Positions 34,092 through 43,328 are shown, numbered from the stretch's first letter. The stretch: DNA of 64,000 nt from Enterobacter cancerogenus (GCA_000773965.1 JRUP01000001.1:124001-188000), one strand, 5' to 3'. Notes: generated by a model not told the origin, from the letters alone. A program made the numbers and translations.

Positions 34092-35633
34092 TTACTTAAA
34101 TGCCGCCTGGGTGTAGAGGAAGTTGCCATCTGCCAGCATCGATACGCCGGTCAGGTTGCTGCGTTTGCCCACCAGGTTATCTGGCGTGCCGAGGAAGGCG
34201 ACGGGCGCATCTTTCCACAGCATTTTCTGGGCTTCCGCATAGGCTTCACCGCGCTTAGCCGGATCGGCGGTGGCTAACCCACCAGCAATGGCTTTATCCA
34301 CATCCGGATTGCTGAAGTACGAAACGTTATACGAGGTCGGTACCCAGGATTCGGTGGCATACAGCGGGCGCAGCGCCCAGTCCGCATCACCGGTCGAGGT
34401 TGACCAGCCGCCGTAATAGAGGTCGAATTCGGCTGCTTTAGGATCCTTCACGCCCCACAGTTTGGCGTTGCGCGTACCGGAATCCATTGGCGTCACCGTG
34501 GCGCGAATGCCGACGGTTGATAGCTGGGCTTTCAGCACCTGCGCCGCGCGCACGCTGGCGGTGGTGTTGGTGGTCCACAGTTTGAGATCCAGACCGTTCG
34601 GATAGCCGGCAGCTTTCAACAAGGCTTTGGCTTCATCCGGGGCGTAGTGATAATTCGGTTCGCTCTGTTTCTGGTAGAACTGTACCCCTTCCGGCATCGC
34701 GGACGAAGCGGGTTTACCCATGCCAGCAAACGCTACTTTTAGCCACAGATTGCGGTCGATGGCGTAGTTGATCGCCTGACGCACGCGCACATCCGCCAAT
34801 GGTTTGTGCTGGGTGTTGATCGCCATGTAATAGAGATAAATACTCGGATCGCGTTGGATCGCTAATTTGCTGTCGCTCTGCACAGTCGCGATCAGATCCG
34901 ACGGCAGCGGCCAGATCGCATCCACCTGTCCTGATTTCAATGCGGCAACGCGTGTGGCATCTTCCGGGCTTGGCGAGAAGGTCACTTTATCCACCTTCGG
35001 CCAGCCTTTCTGCCAGTAGCCATCGTACTTCACCAGTGAAACGGCTTTGCCCGGCTGCCAGTCAACAAATTTGAACGGACCGGTGCCGACCGGGTGCAGG
35101 CGCAGCTGTGCTTCTTCCGGGTACTGTTTGAGGATCGCCGGGCTCCACATCACCGCTGATGGGTGTGCCAGGGTGTTGATGAAAGCACCAAAGGATTGGT
35201 TGAGGTCAATTTTCACCTGATCCGGCGCCAGCACCGTGACGTTGGCAATCATCTTATACAGGCTGTTGCGCTTCAGGCCTTTAGTCTGATCGGCGAGGCG
35301 ATCGAGGTTGGCCTTGACCGCTTCAGCATCAAACGGCGTACCGTCCTGGAAAGTGACGCCTTTGCGCAGCGTCAGGGTAAATTCGGTGGCGTTGTCATTA
35401 TTGGTATAACCGGTTGCCAGCCAGGGTTGCAGCTTCATCTGCGCATCGAACTGGAACAGGCGTTCAAAGATACCGCTCTGCACCGAATAGCTGACGTTAT
35501 CCGAGGTATCGTGTGGATCGAGACCGGTGATATCGGCATACATCGAAATACGCAGATCCTGCGCCTGCGCGGCGGCAGCCAGCGCGAGGGTCAAGCCAAA
35601 AGCCAGTGACGAACGGCGAAAAAGGGTTTTCAT
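34092..35633 (-). CDS. Peptide/glutathione ABC transporter substrate-binding protein (GsiB-like)
   Basis: The 513-residue protein starts at ATG 35633. It has a Sec signal peptide (a basic start, then LAFGLTLALAAAAQA, cleaved before QDLRIS). The mature part has the family-5 layout: YADITGLDPHDTSDNVSYSV, RKGVTFQDGTPFDAEAVKAN and the C-terminal PVAFLGTPDNLVGKRSNL. Length and order match E. coli GsiB (512). It is second in an operon in the order ATPase, binding protein, two permeases, as in gsiABCD. The enzymes around it suggest D-residue or gamma-linked peptides as ligands. Confidence 0.88.
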   Translation of the reverse strand: MKTLFRRSSLAFGLTLALAAAAQAQDLRISMYADITGLDPHDTSDNVSYSVQSGIFERLFQFDAQMKLQPWLATGYTNNDNATEFTLTLRKGVTFQDGTPFDAEAVKANLDRLADQTKGLKRNSLYKMIANVTVLAPDQVKIDLNQSFGAFINTLAHPSAVMWSPAILKQYPEEAQLRLHPVGTGPFKFVDWQPGKAVSLVKYDGYWQKGWPKVDKVTFSPSPEDATRVAALKSGQVDAIWPLPSDLIATVQSDSKLAIQRDPSIYLYYMAINTQHKPLADVRVRQAINYAIDRNLWLKVAFAGMGKPASSAMPEGVQFYQKQSEPNYHYAPDEAKALLKAAGYPNGLDLKLWTTNTTASVRAAQVLKAQLSTVGIRATVTPMDSGTRNAKLWGVKDPKAAEFDLYYGGWSTSTGDADWALRPLYATESWVPTSYNVSYFSNPDVDKAIAGGLATADPAKRGEAYAEAQKMLWKDAPVAFLGTPDNLVGKRSNLTGVSMLADGNFLYTQAAFK

Positions 35634-35654
35634 GAAATCTCCTGGTATTGAGCG

Positions 35655-37523
35655 TTAGCGCGATGCAATGTCGTCAGCGACCCAGTGTTGCGGGGCAACC
35701 TGGCGATAACGGGGTTTGATGACCGTTTCGCCCAACTTGCGCAGCGGCGAAGGAATTTCGCTGTCTTCGAAAGTACGGGTCTGACGGTTCTGTGGATCGG
35801 CCACCGGCACCGAGGCCAGCAGACGTTGGGTATACGGATGTTGCGGCTGATTGAACACCGACTGACGCGGGCCCAGCTCAACAATCTGGCCGAGATACAT
35901 CACCGCCACGCGGTTAGCGATACGTTCCACCACCGCCATGTCGTGCGAGATGAAAATCCACGCCACGCCGGTCTGCTTTTGCAGGTCCATCATCAGGTTC
36001 ACCACCTGCGCCTGGATCGAGACATCCAGCGCCGAGACGGCCTCATCGGCGATGATGACTTTCGGTTTCAAGGCCATGGCGCGGGCAATCGCAATACGCT
36101 GGCGCTGACCGCCGGAAAACTCATGGGGATAACGCGTGGCATGTTCTGGCAACAGACCAACGCTTTTCAGCAAGGCCTCAACCTGCGGCGTGGCTTCTTC
36201 CAGCGATTTCACCAGACCGTGCAGCAGCAGCGGCTCGGCAATGGTGAAGCCCACGGTCAGACGCGGGTTTAATGAGGCGTAGGGATCCTGAAATACCATC
36301 TGGATTTCGCGGCGCAGCGGTTGAAACTCCGCTTCTTTCAGGTTGGCGATTTCACTGCCCTGGAAATGAATGCTGTCAGCCTGACTTTTAATCAAACGCA
36401 TCAGCGCGCGACCGGTGGTGGATTTGCCGCAGCCGCTTTCGCCGACAATCGCCAGGGTTTCGCCCGGCCACAGGCTGAAGTCGATCTGCTCCACCGCGTG
36501 CACCTGATGGGTCAGGGCCGAAAAGATGCCGCTGCGAATCGGGTAGTAAACTTTTAAACCGCGCACATCCAGCAATGGCGTTTCGTCATAACGGGCGGTG
36601 CGCTGTTCACCGCTGTCGGCGGGCTGAGTGGCGCCCAACAGTGGAAAGCGCTGCGGCCAGCGTTGCTCGCGCATGTCACCCAGTTTCGGCACGGCGGCCA
36701 GTAGCGCTTTGGTGTAAGGATGCTGTGGCGCGTTGAAGATGTCCGCGACCGAGCCCTGCTCCACAACTTCGCCGCGCAGCATCACCACCACGCGGTCGGC
36801 AATTTCCGCCACCACGCCCATATCATGGGTGATAAACAGCACCGCCATCTGCTTCTCGCGTTGCAGGTCACGCAGGATGTGCAGGATGCGCGCCTGCACG
36901 GTGACGTCCAGCGCGGTAGTGGGTTCGTCGGCAATCAGCAGCTGTGGATCGCACGCCAGCGCCTGCGCAATCATCACACGCTGGCGCATGCCGCCCGACA
37001 GCGAGTGCGGGTAGCTTTTCATCACGCGATCGACATCGGCGATGCGTACCTGGCGCAACAGTGCCCGCGCACGCGCATCCGCAGCGGCTTTGTCGCACAT
37101 CTGATGGTCACGCAGTGCTTCCGTCAATTGATCGCCCACCCGCAATACCGGATTGAGCGAGGTCATCGGCTCCTGAAAAATCATCGCCATTTCGCGCCCG
37201 CGCAAGGTGCGGCGCTGGGTTTCATTCAGCGTTTCCAACGCGTGGGTTTTGCCCTGACGGTCGCGGAACTGCAGGCTGCCGCGATCGATACGGCCTGAAG
37301 CGGCCAGCAAGCCCATCACCGCCAGCGAAGTGACCGATTTTCCCGAGCCGCTTTCACCGACCACGGCGACGACTTCACCGGGATAAATGGCAAAACTGAT
37401 GCCTTTCAGTGCCTGATTTTCGCCGCTGCGGCCGCGAAACGAAACGCTAAGATCCTGTATCGCGAGTACCGGCGCGGGACCGGCAACGCTGGCGGCGTTG
37501 GAGGTAAGTAAAATGTCCGTCAT
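35655..37523 (-). CDS. Dual-domain peptide ABC transporter ATPase (GsiA-like)
   Basis: The 622-residue protein starts at ATG 37523 and fuses two ATPases, as GsiA does (623 residues in E. coli). Domain 1 has GESGSGKS at 56-63, LSGGMRQ at 175-181 and [12 protein letters not shown]; domain 2 has GESGCGKST at 361-369, FSGGQRQ at 469-475 and IIADEAVSALD. The DEA in place of DEP in the second Walker B extension is also seen in relatives. It powers the GsiCD-like permease. It starts 15 bases after the epimerase gene. Confidence 0.92.
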   Translation of the reverse strand: MTDILLTSNAASVAGPAPVLAIQDLSVSFRGRSGENQALKGISFAIYPGEVVAVVGESGSGKSVTSLAVMGLLAASGRIDRGSLQFRDRQGKTHALETLNETQRRTLRGREMAMIFQEPMTSLNPVLRVGDQLTEALRDHQMCDKAAADARARALLRQVRIADVDRVMKSYPHSLSGGMRQRVMIAQALACDPQLLIADEPTTALDVTVQARILHILRDLQREKQMAVLFITHDMGVVAEIADRVVVMLRGEVVEQGSVADIFNAPQHPYTKALLAAVPKLGDMREQRWPQRFPLLGATQPADSGEQRTARYDETPLLDVRGLKVYYPIRSGIFSALTHQVHAVEQIDFSLWPGETLAIVGESGCGKSTTGRALMRLIKSQADSIHFQGSEIANLKEAEFQPLRREIQMVFQDPYASLNPRLTVGFTIAEPLLLHGLVKSLEEATPQVEALLKSVGLLPEHATRYPHEFSGGQRQRIAIARAMALKPKVIIADEAVSALDVSIQAQVVNLMMDLQKQTGVAWIFISHDMAVVERIANRVAVMYLGQIVELGPRQSVFNQPQHPYTQRLLASVPVADPQNRQTRTFEDSEIPSPLRKLGETVIKPRYRQVAPQHWVADDIASR

Positions 37524-37538
37524 CGTTGCCTCTTGCGG

Positions 37539-38504
37539 TTACAGCCAGATTCGGCCTTGAGCGTAGGAAAGGAAGGGTGAGCTATCGGCGGCCAGCCAGA
37601 TGGGGCCATCGAGATCCACGTGTTCTGCAGCAATCGCCACCGGCAGCGCAGCTTCCATTGCGAGTGAGGAGCCCAGCATGCAGCCGACCATCAGACGCAT
37701 ATCCAGCTTTTGCGCTTCATCGACCATCGCTAAGGCTTCGGTCAGGCCGCCGCACTTATCCAGCTTGATGTTGATCATCTCGTAGCGATTACGCAGCTCG
37801 GCGATGTCTTCACGCGTATGGCAGCTCTCATCGGCGCACACCGGGATCGGGTGGTTAAACCGTTGCAGATCCTGGTCTTGTCCGGCAGGCAGCGGCTGTT
37901 CAACCATGGCGATGTTGTACGCTTGCAGCGCGGTAAGCAGGCTTTGCAGATCGACGCCCGACCAGGCTTCGTTGGCGTCAATGATCAAGGTGGCACGTGG
38001 CGCAGCCTTTCTGATGGCCGCCACCTTCTCTAAAATCTCGTCACGATTCAGTTTGATTTTCAGCAGGATGGCGCCACGCGATACCGCGTCAGCGGCGGCA
38101 GCTGCCATGTTTTCGATGGAGTCGAGGCTTAACGTTTCGGCGGTGATCACCGATGGCGGTGCAGTGCGTTCGCACTGCTGCCACAGCGTCTGCTTCGCCA
38201 GCGCGGCATCAAGACGCCACAGCGCACAGTCCAGCGCATTACGCGCTGAACCGGCAGATATACGGCTTTGCAGATCGACCCGGCTTAAGCCCGCTTCGAC
38301 ATCCTTACGCATCGCTTCCAGCTGCGCCTCGACGCTATCTGGTGTTTCATCGTAACGCGGCGTCGGTGTGCACTCGCCACGACCAATAAAGCCGTTCTGC
38401 TCCAGCGTGACGCGAATGACGGTAACCGCAGTGCGCGTGCCACGCGAAATAGCGAAAGGACGCGCCAGCGGCAGCTCCAGCACTTCAATCTGCATGCGCC
38501 GCAT
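37539..38504 (-). CDS. Enolase-superfamily dipeptide epimerase / N-acetyl-D-Glu racemase (YcjG/DgcA type)
   Basis: The 321-residue protein starts at ATG 38504 behind AGGAG and has exactly the length of E. coli YcjG (L-Ala-D/L-Glu epimerase). All catalytic residues are in register: Lys149 and Lys151 (KIK), metal ligands Asp176, Glu202 and Asp225, and Lys247. Two roles are possible: epimerising L-Ala-D-Glu from murein peptides, or racemising N-acetyl-D-Glu as DgcA does together with DgcN. The gene directly upstream is a DgcN-type gene (1 base apart), which favours the second; the importer and peptidases also fit the first. Confidence 0.88.
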   Translation of the reverse strand: MRRMQIEVLELPLARPFAISRGTRTAVTVIRVTLEQNGFIGRGECTPTPRYDETPDSVEAQLEAMRKDVEAGLSRVDLQSRISAGSARNALDCALWRLDAALAKQTLWQQCERTAPPSVITAETLSLDSIENMAAAAADAVSRGAILLKIKLNRDEILEKVAAIRKAAPRATLIIDANEAWSGVDLQSLLTALQAYNIAMVEQPLPAGQDQDLQRFNHPIPVCADESCHTREDIAELRNRYEMINIKLDKCGGLTEALAMVDEAQKLDMRLMVGCMLGSSLAMEAALPVAIAAEHVDLDGPIWLAADSSPFLSYAQGRIWL

Positions 38505-38505
38505 C

Positions 38506-39513
38506 TTAGCCACGCTCCTGCAGCAGGGCGGCGATATCCGCGATACCAAAACGCACCGGATCGGTGGCCGGCACGCCGAATTCAGCGCTAACTTCCGCAC
38601 AATAGGCGCGAGCTTCTTCTTCGCTGTAGTTGGAGGTGTTGATGGCAAAACCGGCCAGTTGCACGTTATCGCTGGTGACATCTGCCGCGCGCAGGTTAGC
38701 CTCTACGCAATCTTTCAAACTCACCATCGGCTGATGCGGTAAATGACGCATGTGCGGACGGCCCATTTCGTGGCACATCACCAGCCAGTGCGGCTGCGCA
38801 CCGTGAATCAGGCCCATGCTGACGCCGGCATAAGAAGGATGGAACAGCGAGCCCTGACCTTCAACGATATCCCAGTGGTCGGCATCATTGGCAGGTGACA
38901 GGGCTTCTACTGCACCCGCGATAAAGTCGGCAATCACTGCATCAATGGCGATGCCTGCACCAGCAACCAGAATACCGGTTTGACCGGTGGCGCGGAAATC
39001 CGCCTTCATGCCGCGCTCACGCATCGCCGCTTCCAGTGCCAGCGAGGTGTACATCTTGCCGACTGAGCAGTCCGTACCGACAGTAAGTACACGCTTACCT
39101 GTGCGCTTTTTGCCGCTGCCGACATTCAGTTTTGGACGCATATGGCGCAGGTCAAACAGCTCAACGCCAAACTCCTGGGCTAACGCCACCAGCTCTGGAT
39201 CATCCACCAGGCGATGGTGCAAGCCGCTCGCCACGTTCATGCCTGCTTTGATCGCACCTTTAACGGTATCGAGCCAGTGCTCCGGCAGATAACCACCGGC
39301 ATTGGCGGTGCCCAGTACCAGCGTTTTCGCGCCACGCTCTTTCGCCGTGGCGATATCGAGCACGTCCAGACCTAAGCTGACAGTACAGCCCGGCAGTTTA
39401 ATTTCGCCGACGCACTGCTCAGGGCGCCAGACGTGAATGCCGCGCGCCGTTTTAGCGGCCAGTGGATCGGTGACATCACCAAGGAACAATAAATAGGGTT
39501 GAGGGATCAGCAT
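38506..39513 (-). CDS. DUF1611 family protein, DgcN-like D-glutamate N-acetyltransferase
   Basis: The 335-residue protein starts at ATG 39513. The N-terminal half is Rossmann-like; the second half is a P-loop domain with GTDCSVGKMYTS near 146-157, a Walker-A-like motif of DUF1611. HWDIVEGQGSLFHPSYAGVS is another family hallmark. DgcN proteins act with DgcA in bacterial D-glutamate catabolism by forming N-acetyl-D-Glu. It is the first gene of the leftward operon and is translationally linked to the epimerase. Family membership is secure; the exact reaction is from homology. Confidence 0.78.
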   Translation of the reverse strand: MLIPQPYLLFLGDVTDPLAAKTARGIHVWRPEQCVGEIKLPGCTVSLGLDVLDIATAKERGAKTLVLGTANAGGYLPEHWLDTVKGAIKAGMNVASGLHHRLVDDPELVALAQEFGVELFDLRHMRPKLNVGSGKKRTGKRVLTVGTDCSVGKMYTSLALEAAMRERGMKADFRATGQTGILVAGAGIAIDAVIADFIAGAVEALSPANDADHWDIVEGQGSLFHPSYAGVSMGLIHGAQPHWLVMCHEMGRPHMRHLPHQPMVSLKDCVEANLRAADVTSDNVQLAGFAINTSNYSEEEARAYCAEVSAEFGVPATDPVRFGIADIAALLQERG

Positions 39514-39611
39514 GATGTTTCTCGTTTCAGACGGGTTAGAGGGTCTGAATCGACTATTCCATGCGGGTTAGGAGGTGACGAATGCTTGTTTGGTAGCGGG
39601 GTATAACATCA

Positions 39612-39656
39612 GGCTATAGCCAGATCGAAAACTGATGGTTAGTGGCACTAAACCAT
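39612..39656. promoter_or_regulatory. Candidate operator/promoter of the dgcN-gsi-type operon
   Basis: The palindrome GGCTATAGCC (39612-39621) and the inverted repeat ATGGTTAGTG-GC-ACTAAACCAT (39635-39656, one bulge) lie about 100-145 bases upstream of the DgcN-like start. A TTATAC box (minus strand, 39602-39607) could be the -10 element. The regulator is unidentified. The rest of this 443-base spacer holds a possible 25-residue gene (39761-39838) and nothing else I can support. Confidence 0.35.
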
Positions 39657-39760
39657 TGATAGGAGGTAGATTCGAGGAATAAATAGATGGGAGAGATAAG
39701 AAAATCATTGATAACCACAGGTCGTTCCCTGACCGCGATTATCGAGGGTATTTGTCGTAC

Positions 39761-39838
39761 TTAGTTCAGCGCACCGGGCGGTACATGCTTGAAGGTCTCA
39801 ACATAGGTACGGAACACGTAACGGAAGAAGCGTTTCAT
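39761..39838 (-). CDS. Unrecognised 25-residue small protein
   Basis: The frame ATG 39838 to TAA 39761 encodes MKRFFRYVFRTYVETFKHVP then PGALN. It is basic and aromatic, amphipathic, and preceded by CCAGGTAG with 4 to 7 bases of spacing. Codon use looks coding-like (CGC/CGT for Arg, TTC for Phe). It lies 118 bases downstream of mntP on the same strand and upstream of the DgcN-like gene. It could associate with the membrane. I do not recognise a family; whether it belongs to the mntP transcript is unknown. Confidence 0.5.
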   Translation of the reverse strand: MKRFFRYVFRTYVETFKHVPPGALN

Positions 39839-39956
39839 TGGCTACCTGGCTCAAAATTTGTTGAAGAATTACGCGAAAAGTATAACTAACGCGCGTTTTT
39901 CACGCAAATAAATTTGAGCCAGATCACAAAAAAGAGGGTTAATGCTGATACCTGAG

Positions 39957-40529
39957 TTAGCCGAAGAGGTTGAGATGTTGATTCAGAATGGTACAGCCGA
40001 TGCTGATCAGTACCAGTCCGCCCAGCACTTCAGCCCATTTACCCATCACCGGACCGATAAAGCGTCCCACCATCACGCCGGTGGTGGCCATAATCGTGGT
40101 GGCCGCACCGATGGTCAACGCGGTAAGCACGATATTCACCTGCAGGAAGGCCAGTCCTACGCCCACGGCCAGGGCATCAAGACTGGTTGCCACGGCAGTC
40201 AACGCTAAGACCATAAAGCCATGACGTTGTGGTGCTTCGCACGGTTCTTCAGCCGTCTGACGGAAACCTTCCATCATCATGCGGCCGCCGAGAACGGTTA
40301 ACAGGGCAAAGGCCACCCAGTGATCCCATGCCATGATGTAGCGACTGGCCGCCAGGCCAATCGCCCAGCCAATCAGCGGCGTCAGCATTTCAATCACACC
40401 AAAGATCAGGCCGGTGCGCAGCGCTTCTTTGAAGTTCGGGCGATGCAGCGATGCGCCTTTGCCCAGTGCTGCGGCGAAGGCGTCCATCGACATACCAAAG
40501 GCCAGAATCAGAGTTGCGATAAATGTCAT
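39957..40529 (-). CDS. mntP: Manganese efflux pump MntP
   Basis: The 190-residue protein starts at ATG 40529. It has six membrane segments in two repeats and the conserved acidic residues in [15 protein letters not shown] (Asp16) and [11 protein letters not shown] of the MntP (DUF204) family. It exports Mn2+ and protects the cell from manganese excess. An MntR box lies about 135 bases upstream. I found no yybP-ykoY riboswitch core in its leader, unlike E. coli. Length matches E. coli MntP (188). Confidence 0.95.
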   Translation of the reverse strand: MTFIATLILAFGMSMDAFAAALGKGASLHRPNFKEALRTGLIFGVIEMLTPLIGWAIGLAASRYIMAWDHWVAFALLTVLGGRMMMEGFRQTAEEPCEAPQRHGFMVLALTAVATSLDALAVGVGLAFLQVNIVLTALTIGAATTIMATTGVMVGRFIGPVMGKWAEVLGGLVLISIGCTILNQHLNLFG

Positions 40530-40663
40530 GGGTTTTCAATCAATGCCGCGAAAAATGCCTTCAAGCGAGCGATTTTCCGCATCTATTGTTCAGTAATGAA
40601 AAAGTGCGCGCAGTCTAGCACGCAAAATCACCAAAAAAAAGACAGTAAAATCATGGATTTAAG

Positions 40664-40679
40664 TATAGCAAAGGCTATA
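40664..40679. promoter_or_regulatory. MntR binding site upstream of mntP
   Basis: The palindrome TATAGCAAAGGCTATA matches the core of the enterobacterial MntR operator (consensus around ATAGCAAAGGCTAT). It lies 135 bases upstream of mntP in the spacer shared with the divergent small membrane protein gene. MntR with Mn2+ activates mntP in E. coli. Confidence 0.8.
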
Positions 40680-40812
40680 ACTCTTAACTTGCGCTATTTA
40701 TGACGCTAAGTGGATGGAATAGAAGAATTTTCTTAGGGTGACCCGGCACAGGGATTGCACGCCAGCACGCTTTTATGCGCTAATGCCCGCGCTAATTGAT
40801 AGGAAACCTGCG

Positions 40813-41055
40813 ATGAAAAACCCGTTTGAAACGCTGATTATCCCTGGCGGAATCCTGCTGCTGGGCTTTCTCTCCGCGCTGCTGTTGCCCGCGCCGCAAT
40901 TCGGCCTGGAATTATCCAGACGGATTCAGGAGATGCTGCATTTGCAGGACCTGAATCAGCTCTACACTATCGTGTTTTGCCTGTGGTTCCTGCTGCTGGG
41001 CGCGATTGAATTTTTTGTCATCCGCTTTGCATGGCGTCGCCTCGCTAAGCAGTGA
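40813..41055 (+). CDS. Small two-span membrane protein, function unknown
   Basis: The 80-residue protein starts at ATG 40813 behind TAGGAAACC. It has membrane segments at about 9-26 (IIPGGILLLGFLSALLLP) and 50-72 (LYTIVFCLWFLLLGAIEFF), joined by a loop with LELSRRIQEMLHLQDLN, and ends with basic RFAWRRLAKQ, which suggests a cytosolic C-terminus. I do not recognise the family. It is divergent from mntP and followed by the long mqo leader region. Confidence 0.65.
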   Translation: MKNPFETLIIPGGILLLGFLSALLLPAPQFGLELSRRIQEMLHLQDLNQLYTIVFCLWFLLLGAIEFFVIRFAWRRLAKQ

Positions 41056-41585
41056 TCCCCACCGCCGCGTAATGCTTTTTTCCTCTGACCACTGTCTGAC
41101 GCGGCGAAAAATTAATACCCACAAAAATGTAACATTAGTTTTACACGATCTGGCGAAATATCACGCAACATAAAAACCGCATAAATAATCAATTCATCAC
41201 AAATTCAATTTTATCATGCAGTTAAGATGTGACGCCGCTCACTCTCTGAACATTACCCTGCTCATTCCCCTCACAATATCGCAACAACTGCATTACCATA
41301 ACCCTCTGATTAAGGGATAAAAATCCCTTATGACAGCGGGGTTGAGCTGATTAATTCTTATGCTGAATCATTTCGGCCTTTAAAAAATAAACAAACGTTT
41401 AATTCCGATACGAGAATGTTATATTCAAATGCATATGCATAACGTGCAGTTAACCGTTATCGTCCCCTGACTTAAACCTGAGTCTTAACCTTTGAGAAAT
41501 AGCGCGACGCGCTCGAAAGAAGCGTGGCTGTTTCGCCTGCGAACCTGTTGAACTTCAGGTCAACAGAGAGAGGAGATGTCGCCTC
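41056..41585 (+). other. Long AT-rich regulatory region upstream of mqo
   Basis: This 530-base spacer has no credible open frame. It is AT-rich between 41100 and 41450, with several TTAA-rich words and the dyad-like GCATATGC at 41431-41438 within AAATGCATATGCATAAC. Its size suggests multiple promoter or regulator sites for mqo, consistent with carbon and oxygen control of this gene, but no site can be assigned with confidence. Confidence 0.4.
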
Positions 41586-43196
41586 ATGAGTACTACTGCG
41601 GTAAACCTGGCGCTCGCCGCCGCTGGTATGGATAGCGCAAACCTTCAGGAACGAAAGGATGTCGACGTACTGCTGATCGGCGCAGGCGTGATGAGTGCCA
41701 CCCTTGGCGCATGGCTGCAGGATCTGGAGCCGGACTGGTCGATTGAGATGGTGGAACGCCTCGACGATGTCGCGGTGGAATCCTCCAATGGCTGGAATAA
41801 TGCCGGGACCGGTCACGCTGCGTTGGCCGAGCTGAACTATACGCCGCAGAAGGCGGATGGCAGCATCGACATTGCGAAAGCGGTGGCGATCAACGAATCG
41901 TTCCAGATCTCTCGTCAGTTCTGGGCGTACCACGTTCAGAAAGGCAACCTGCGTAATCCAAAAAGCTTTATCCACAGTACGCCGCACATGAGCTTTGTCT
42001 GGGGGGACGATAACGTTGAGTTCCTGCGCAAACGTTTCCAGGCGCTGCAAAAAAGCACCCTGTTCCGTGGCATGAACTATTCAGAAGATCGCGACCAGAT
42101 TACCCAGTGGATTCCGCTGGTGATGAACGGCCGTGACAGCAAACAGAAAGTGGCCGCCACCTGGACCGAAATGGGTACCGACGTTAACTTCGGTGAAGTG
42201 ACGCGCCAGCTGATTGCCTCTTTACAGAAGAAAACCAATTTCCGCCTGCGTCTGCGCCAGGAAGTGCGTGATATCAAGCGCCTGAGCGATGGCCGCTGGC
42301 AGGTGACGCTGCACAATCTGGCCAGCGGTGAAAATCGCCTGCTGACCACGCGCCAGCTGTTTATCGGTGCGGGCGGTGCGGCGTTGCCACTGCTGCAAAA
42401 ATCCGGCATTCCTGAAGTAAAAGGCTACGCCGGTTTCCCGGTGGGCGGTTCCTTCCTCGTGACCGAGAATCCAGAAGTGGTGCAGCAGCACATGGCGAAG
42501 GTGTACGGTAAAGCCAGCGTGGGCGCACCGCCGATGTCGGTACCGCACGTCGATACTCGCGTGCTGGATGGCAAGCAGGTTCTGCTGTTTGGCCCGTTCG
42601 CCACTTTCTCGACCAAATTCCTGAAACAGGGTTCGCTGCTGGATATGTTCGGCGCGATGAACGGCAGCAACCTGTTGCCAATGATGCAGGTTGGCCTGAA
42701 GAGTTTTGACCTGGTGAAATACCTGGTCGATCAGGTGCTGCAAAGCGACGACGATCGTATGGAAGCGCTGCGTGCTTATGTTCCGCAGGCGAAACAGGAA
42801 GACTGGCGTTTAGTCACTGCCGGCCAGCGCGTGCAGATCATCAAGAATGATGAGAAAGAGGGCGGCGTGCTGCGTTTGGGTACAGAAGTCGTGACCTCTG
42901 AAGATGGTTCGATTTCTGCCCTGCTCGGCGCATCACCGGGTGCGTCTACTGCGGCGCCGATTATGCTGGAGCTGATGGCGAAAGCCTTCCCAGAGCAGAT
43001 GCGTTCACCTGAGTGGCAGACCAAAATCCGCGCGGTGATCCCAACCTGGGGCCGTAAGATGAACGGTGATGTGGCGCTGACCGAGAAGATTCTGGCGGAA
43101 ACCAGCCGCGTACTGCAACTCGACTACGCACCGATCGTTACGCCTGACGCGGCGAACGACGAAGCCCGCGAGACGGCGCACGTGGTGGGGAAGTAA
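41586..43196 (+). CDS. mqo: Malate:quinone oxidoreductase
   Basis: The 536-residue protein starts at ATG 41586. The FAD-binding [10 protein letters not shown] motif follows DVDVLLI near residues 28-42; [22 protein letters not shown] near 67-88 is a family hallmark, and the C-terminal [11 protein letters not shown] is also typical. This peripheral membrane flavoprotein oxidises malate to oxaloacetate and passes electrons to the quinone pool. Length agrees with E. coli Mqo (548). AGGAG lies somewhat far (about 10 bases) from the start. A strong terminator follows. Confidence 0.95.
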   Translation: MSTTAVNLALAAAGMDSANLQERKDVDVLLIGAGVMSATLGAWLQDLEPDWSIEMVERLDDVAVESSNGWNNAGTGHAALAELNYTPQKADGSIDIAKAVAINESFQISRQFWAYHVQKGNLRNPKSFIHSTPHMSFVWGDDNVEFLRKRFQALQKSTLFRGMNYSEDRDQITQWIPLVMNGRDSKQKVAATWTEMGTDVNFGEVTRQLIASLQKKTNFRLRLRQEVRDIKRLSDGRWQVTLHNLASGENRLLTTRQLFIGAGGAALPLLQKSGIPEVKGYAGFPVGGSFLVTENPEVVQQHMAKVYGKASVGAPPMSVPHVDTRVLDGKQVLLFGPFATFSTKFLKQGSLLDMFGAMNGSNLLPMMQVGLKSFDLVKYLVDQVLQSDDDRMEALRAYVPQAKQEDWRLVTAGQRVQIIKNDEKEGGVLRLGTEVVTSEDGSISALLGASPGASTAAPIMLELMAKAFPEQMRSPEWQTKIRAVIPTWGRKMNGDVALTEKILAETSRVLQLDYAPIVTPDAANDEARETAHVVGK

Positions 43197-43230
43197 CCAG
43201 GCAATCCTGATTGCCCATCAATAATGATGA

Positions 43231-43252
43231 GGCCGCGCAAGCGGCCTTTTTT
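43231..43252 (+). terminator. Intrinsic terminator after mqo
   Basis: GGCCGC-GCAA-GCGGCC forms a 6-bp GC stem with a four-base loop, followed by TTTTTT, 35 bases after the mqo stop. Confidence 0.92.
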
Positions 43253-43272
43253 ATGGCTAAATGCGAGAAATG

Positions 43273-43316
43273 TCCCAAATTGGGATATAAGTTTGCTATA
43301 GTCCCAAGGCGGGACT
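43273..43316. promoter_or_regulatory. Paired operators at the higBA-type promoter
   Basis: Two inverted repeats share the TCCCAA word: TCCCAA-A-TTGGGA (43273-43285) and AGTCCC-AAGGC-GGGACT (43300-43316). Together they cover the expected promoter just before the toxin gene. Cooperative binding by the HigA-type antitoxin or the toxin-antitoxin complex is the likely role. Confidence 0.55.
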
Positions 43317-43328
43317 AAGATGCGCGAC

